NCBI GenBank assembly: GCA_031397915.1
Contig: JANNMM010000377.1
Coordinates: 1 to 24,512 of the forward strand
Source: JANYCG01 sp031397915
GTDB taxonomy: Bacteria; Pseudomonadota; Gammaproteobacteria; Burkholderiales; Burkholderiaceae_C
Direction of reading: 5' to 3'
Length of the DNA: 24,512 nt
Below the pieces are notes generated by a model. That model saw only the letters and a program-made list of their open reading frames with translations. It had not been told where the DNA came from and did no database searches. The position numbers and the translations under genes were made by a program. Of the stretch, positions 22,674 to 24,512 are shown in pieces (within the stretch, counting starts at the first letter, position 1; the number at the start of each line of letters is the position of its first letter).

Positions 22674-24479
22674 ATGTACCAATACACCGACTTCGACCGC
22701 GCCTTTGTCAAACAACGAGCCGCGCAATACCGCGAGCAGTTGGGTCGCCACCTGGCCGGCCGGTTGCCCGATGACGACTTTCGCCCGCTGCGTCTGCAAA
22801 ACGGCTGGTATGTGCAGCGTTTTGCGCCCATGCTGCGGGTGGCGGTGCCTTACGGCGAGTTGTCGGCAAAGCAATTGCGTGTGTTGGCCAAAATCGCCCG
22901 TGATTTCGACAAAAAGGAAGAAAACAACATCGACAAGGCCAACCCCGGCTTGTCGGATTTGAATTCCTTGCCCAGCGGCGTGGGCCACTTCACCACGCGC
23001 CAGAACGTGCAATACAACTGGATTCCGCTGGATAAAAGCGCCGACGTGATGGACCTGCTCGCCAGTGTCGACATGCACGGCATCCAGACCAGCGGCAACT
23101 GCATTCGCAACATTACCAGCGACGAACGCGCCGGCATCGCGGTTGACGAAGTGGCAGACCCCCGCCCGTTTGCCGAAATCATGCGCCAGTGGAGCACGCT
23201 GCACCCCGAGTTCGCGTTTTTGCCGCGCAAGTTCAAGATCGCCATCACCGGCGCCAAGGAAGACCGAGCCGCCACGTATTGGCACGACGTGGGCCTGCAT
23301 GTGTTGCGCAATGCGAGTGGCGACATCGGCTTTCGCGTGCTGGTGGGCGGTGGCATGGGCCGCACGCCCATCGTGGGCACGGTGATCCGCGAGTTCCTGC
23401 CCTGGGACCAGCTGCTCAATTATTTGGAGGCCGTGGTGCGTGTTTACAACCGCTGGGGCCGGCGCGACAACATGTACAAGGCCCGCATCAAGATCCTGGT
23501 GAAGGCCGAAGGCCAGCGTTTCACCGACGAGGTGGAAGCCGAGTACCGGCAAATTCTGGAACAGGATGGCGCGCCGCACACCATCACCCAGGCCGAGCTG
23601 GACCGTGTGTCTGCCTCCTTTGTACCGCCCACGCTGGTGTGCAACCGCAAAAATGGCGAAGAGAAGATCGCCGCCATCCTGCGCGCTGCCGCCGAAGACG
23701 ACGTGGAGTTTGGCCGTTGGTTGCAGCAAAACGTGCAGCCGCACAAGAATCCGGATCTACGCGCGGTCACCCTCTCGTTCAAACGCATCGGTTATGCACC
23801 CGGCGACGCGACCGCCTCGCAACTCGAAGGCGCAGCCGCCCTGGCTGACGAATTCTCCGCCGGTGAAGTGCGTGTGACCCACGACCAAAACCTGGTGCTG
23901 CCCTGGGTGCGTTGCGACCAGTTGCCCGAGTTGTGGCGCGCCGCTCGCAAACTCGGCTTCGCGCGGCCCAATATTCGCTTGCTCACCGACATGATCGCCT
24001 GCCCCGGCGGCGACTTCTGCTCACTGGCCAATGCGCGCTCTTTGCCGATTGCGCAAGCCATCACCGAGCGTTACCAGGACCTGGACGAGCTGCATGACCT
24101 GGGCGAGATCGACCTGCACATCAGTGGCTGCATCAACTCCTGCGGCCACCACCACAGCGGCCACATCGGCATTTTGGGTGTGGATAAAGACGGCAAGGAG
24201 TGGTACCAGGTGTCGCTCGGCGGCTCAGATGGCTCCACCTTGAGCGGTGCGCCGGTCGCTGGCAAGGTCGTAGGCCCCTCGTTTGCGGCTGAAGAAGTAG
24301 CTGACGTGATCGAAGCCATTCTGGAGTCTTACCGCCAGCTTCGCGTGTCCACCGCCAAGGGCGCGGAGACCTTCATCAACACCTTGCGCCGGGTAGGTCC
24401 GGAGCCTTTCAAGACAGCGGCCAACGCCAGCCGCGTGAGCACCGGCAAGGCCCAGGCTGCCGTGGCCGAAGCGGTTTAA
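22674..24479 (+). CDS. cysI: Sulfite reductase hemoprotein (nitrite/sulfite reductase family, CysI-type)
   Basis: Reduces sulfite to sulfide with a siroheme coupled to a [4Fe-4S] cluster. The 601 residues form two ferredoxin-like/siroheme repeats: SGVGHFTTRQNVQYNWI (101-117), TSGNCIRNITSDERAG (139-154) and VGGGMGRTPIVG (224-235) in the first half. In the second half are HDQNLVLP (403-410) and the cluster ligands C443 and C449 (ACPGGDFC) with C486 and C490 (GCINSCGHHHSGHIG). All four cluster cysteines are present. The length and context favour an assimilatory sulfite reductase of the betaproteobacterial type; nitrite reductase is the main alternative. No Shine-Dalgarno is visible before ATG 22674, consistent with coupling to the permease upstream. 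Confidence 0.93.
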   Translation: MYQYTDFDRAFVKQRAAQYREQLGRHLAGRLPDDDFRPLRLQNGWYVQRFAPMLRVAVPYGELSAKQLRVLAKIARDFDKKEENNIDKANPGLSDLNSLPSGVGHFTTRQNVQYNWIPLDKSADVMDLLASVDMHGIQTSGNCIRNITSDERAGIAVDEVADPRPFAEIMRQWSTLHPEFAFLPRKFKIAITGAKEDRAATYWHDVGLHVLRNASGDIGFRVLVGGGMGRTPIVGTVIREFLPWDQLLNYLEAVVRVYNRWGRRDNMYKARIKILVKAEGQRFTDEVEAEYRQILEQDGAPHTITQAELDRVSASFVPPTLVCNRKNGEEKIAAILRAAAEDDVEFGRWLQQNVQPHKNPDLRAVTLSFKRIGYAPGDATASQLEGAAALADEFSAGEVRVTHDQNLVLPWVRCDQLPELWRAARKLGFARPNIRLLTDMIACPGGDFCSLANARSLPIAQAITERYQDLDELHDLGEIDLHISGCINSCGHHHSGHIGILGVDKDGKEWYQVSLGGSDGSTLSGAPVAGKVVGPSFAAEEVADVIEAILESYRQLRVSTAKGAETFINTLRRVGPEPFKTAANASRVSTGKAQAAVAEAV

Positions 24480-24492
24480 GAAGGAACGCACT

Positions 24493-24512
24493 ATGAGAAC
24501 CACCATTCAATT
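24493..24512 (+). CDS. Start of a further gene, cut by the window edge
   Basis: AAGGA followed by an ATG at 24493, then MRTTIQ and an incomplete codon. It lies 13 bases after the cysI stop and is surely in the same operon. In related bacteria a DUF934 protein usually follows this type of cysI, then cysH, but six codons cannot confirm that. Confidence 0.5.

Noticed and set aside
22515..23744. 409-codon minus-strand frame over cysI
   Set aside because: Antisense to a complete sulfite reductase; low-complexity Val/His/Gln/Ala composition; no motif.

Overview
The window looks like chromosomal DNA of a betaproteobacterium, most likely Burkholderiales and close to Comamonadaceae (Polaromonas/Rhodoferax-like). 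This rests on gene content (YggX, an MnmC-type FAD enzyme, a CysI-type sulfite reductase beside a TauE/SafE permease), GC-rich coding DNA, and AT-rich spacers carrying GCTAT-N7-ATAGC inverted repeats. It is an inference from protein resemblance and could not be checked against a database. I see no rRNA, tRNA, insertion sequence, phage gene or CRISPR array.

Left part (1-5900). The first ~145 bases are AT-rich and encode, on the minus strand, the last ~30 residues of a Bacteroidetes-looking NAD-dependent epimerase. At about 143-158 this switches abruptly to the GNAT domain of a betaproteobacterial ArgA lacking its N-terminal half, so this end looks like a chimeric join or a rearrangement breakpoint. 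Then come dsbB, a ferredoxin/flavodoxin-NADP reductase (fpr), a 4-carboxymuconolactone decarboxylase-like gene with a tiny four-cysteine protein upstream, yggX, an MnmC-like protein whose methyltransferase half has lost its motifs, and a receiver-like protein with Asn at the phospho-acceptor position.

Middle part (5990-10630). An orphan branched-chain-amino-acid-type periplasmic binding protein is divergent from a DUF1800-DUF1501 pair of exported proteins. The 344-base divergent spacer holds two related TAACATGTTA-type palindromes and a possible promoter.

Nucleoside salvage region (10680-20290). Two divergent transcription units meet at about 17369-17483. Leftward: psuK, psuG, a BMP-family binding protein, a strong terminator-like hairpin, then an ABC ATPase and two permeases of the nucleoside-uptake (NupOPQ/RnsBCD) type. 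Rightward: ribokinase, nucleoside hydrolase and a 2-oxoglutarate/Fe(II) oxygenase of the isopenicillin N synthase family. Together they would import nucleosides, split pseudouridine-5'-phosphate and ordinary N-nucleosides, phosphorylate the ribose and perhaps oxidise the freed base. The oxygenase is the least expected member and gives the most testable hypothesis of a new pathway.

Right part (20290-24512). A small minus-strand gene with an ideal ribosome-binding site is cut by an in-frame TAA at codon 8. Upstream of it lie a 10-bp tandem repeat and further palindromes. Then come a small exported putative beta-barrel protein (minus), a TauE/SafE permease and cysI (plus), and the first codons of another gene at the window edge. 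The permease and reductase fit assimilatory sulfur metabolism.
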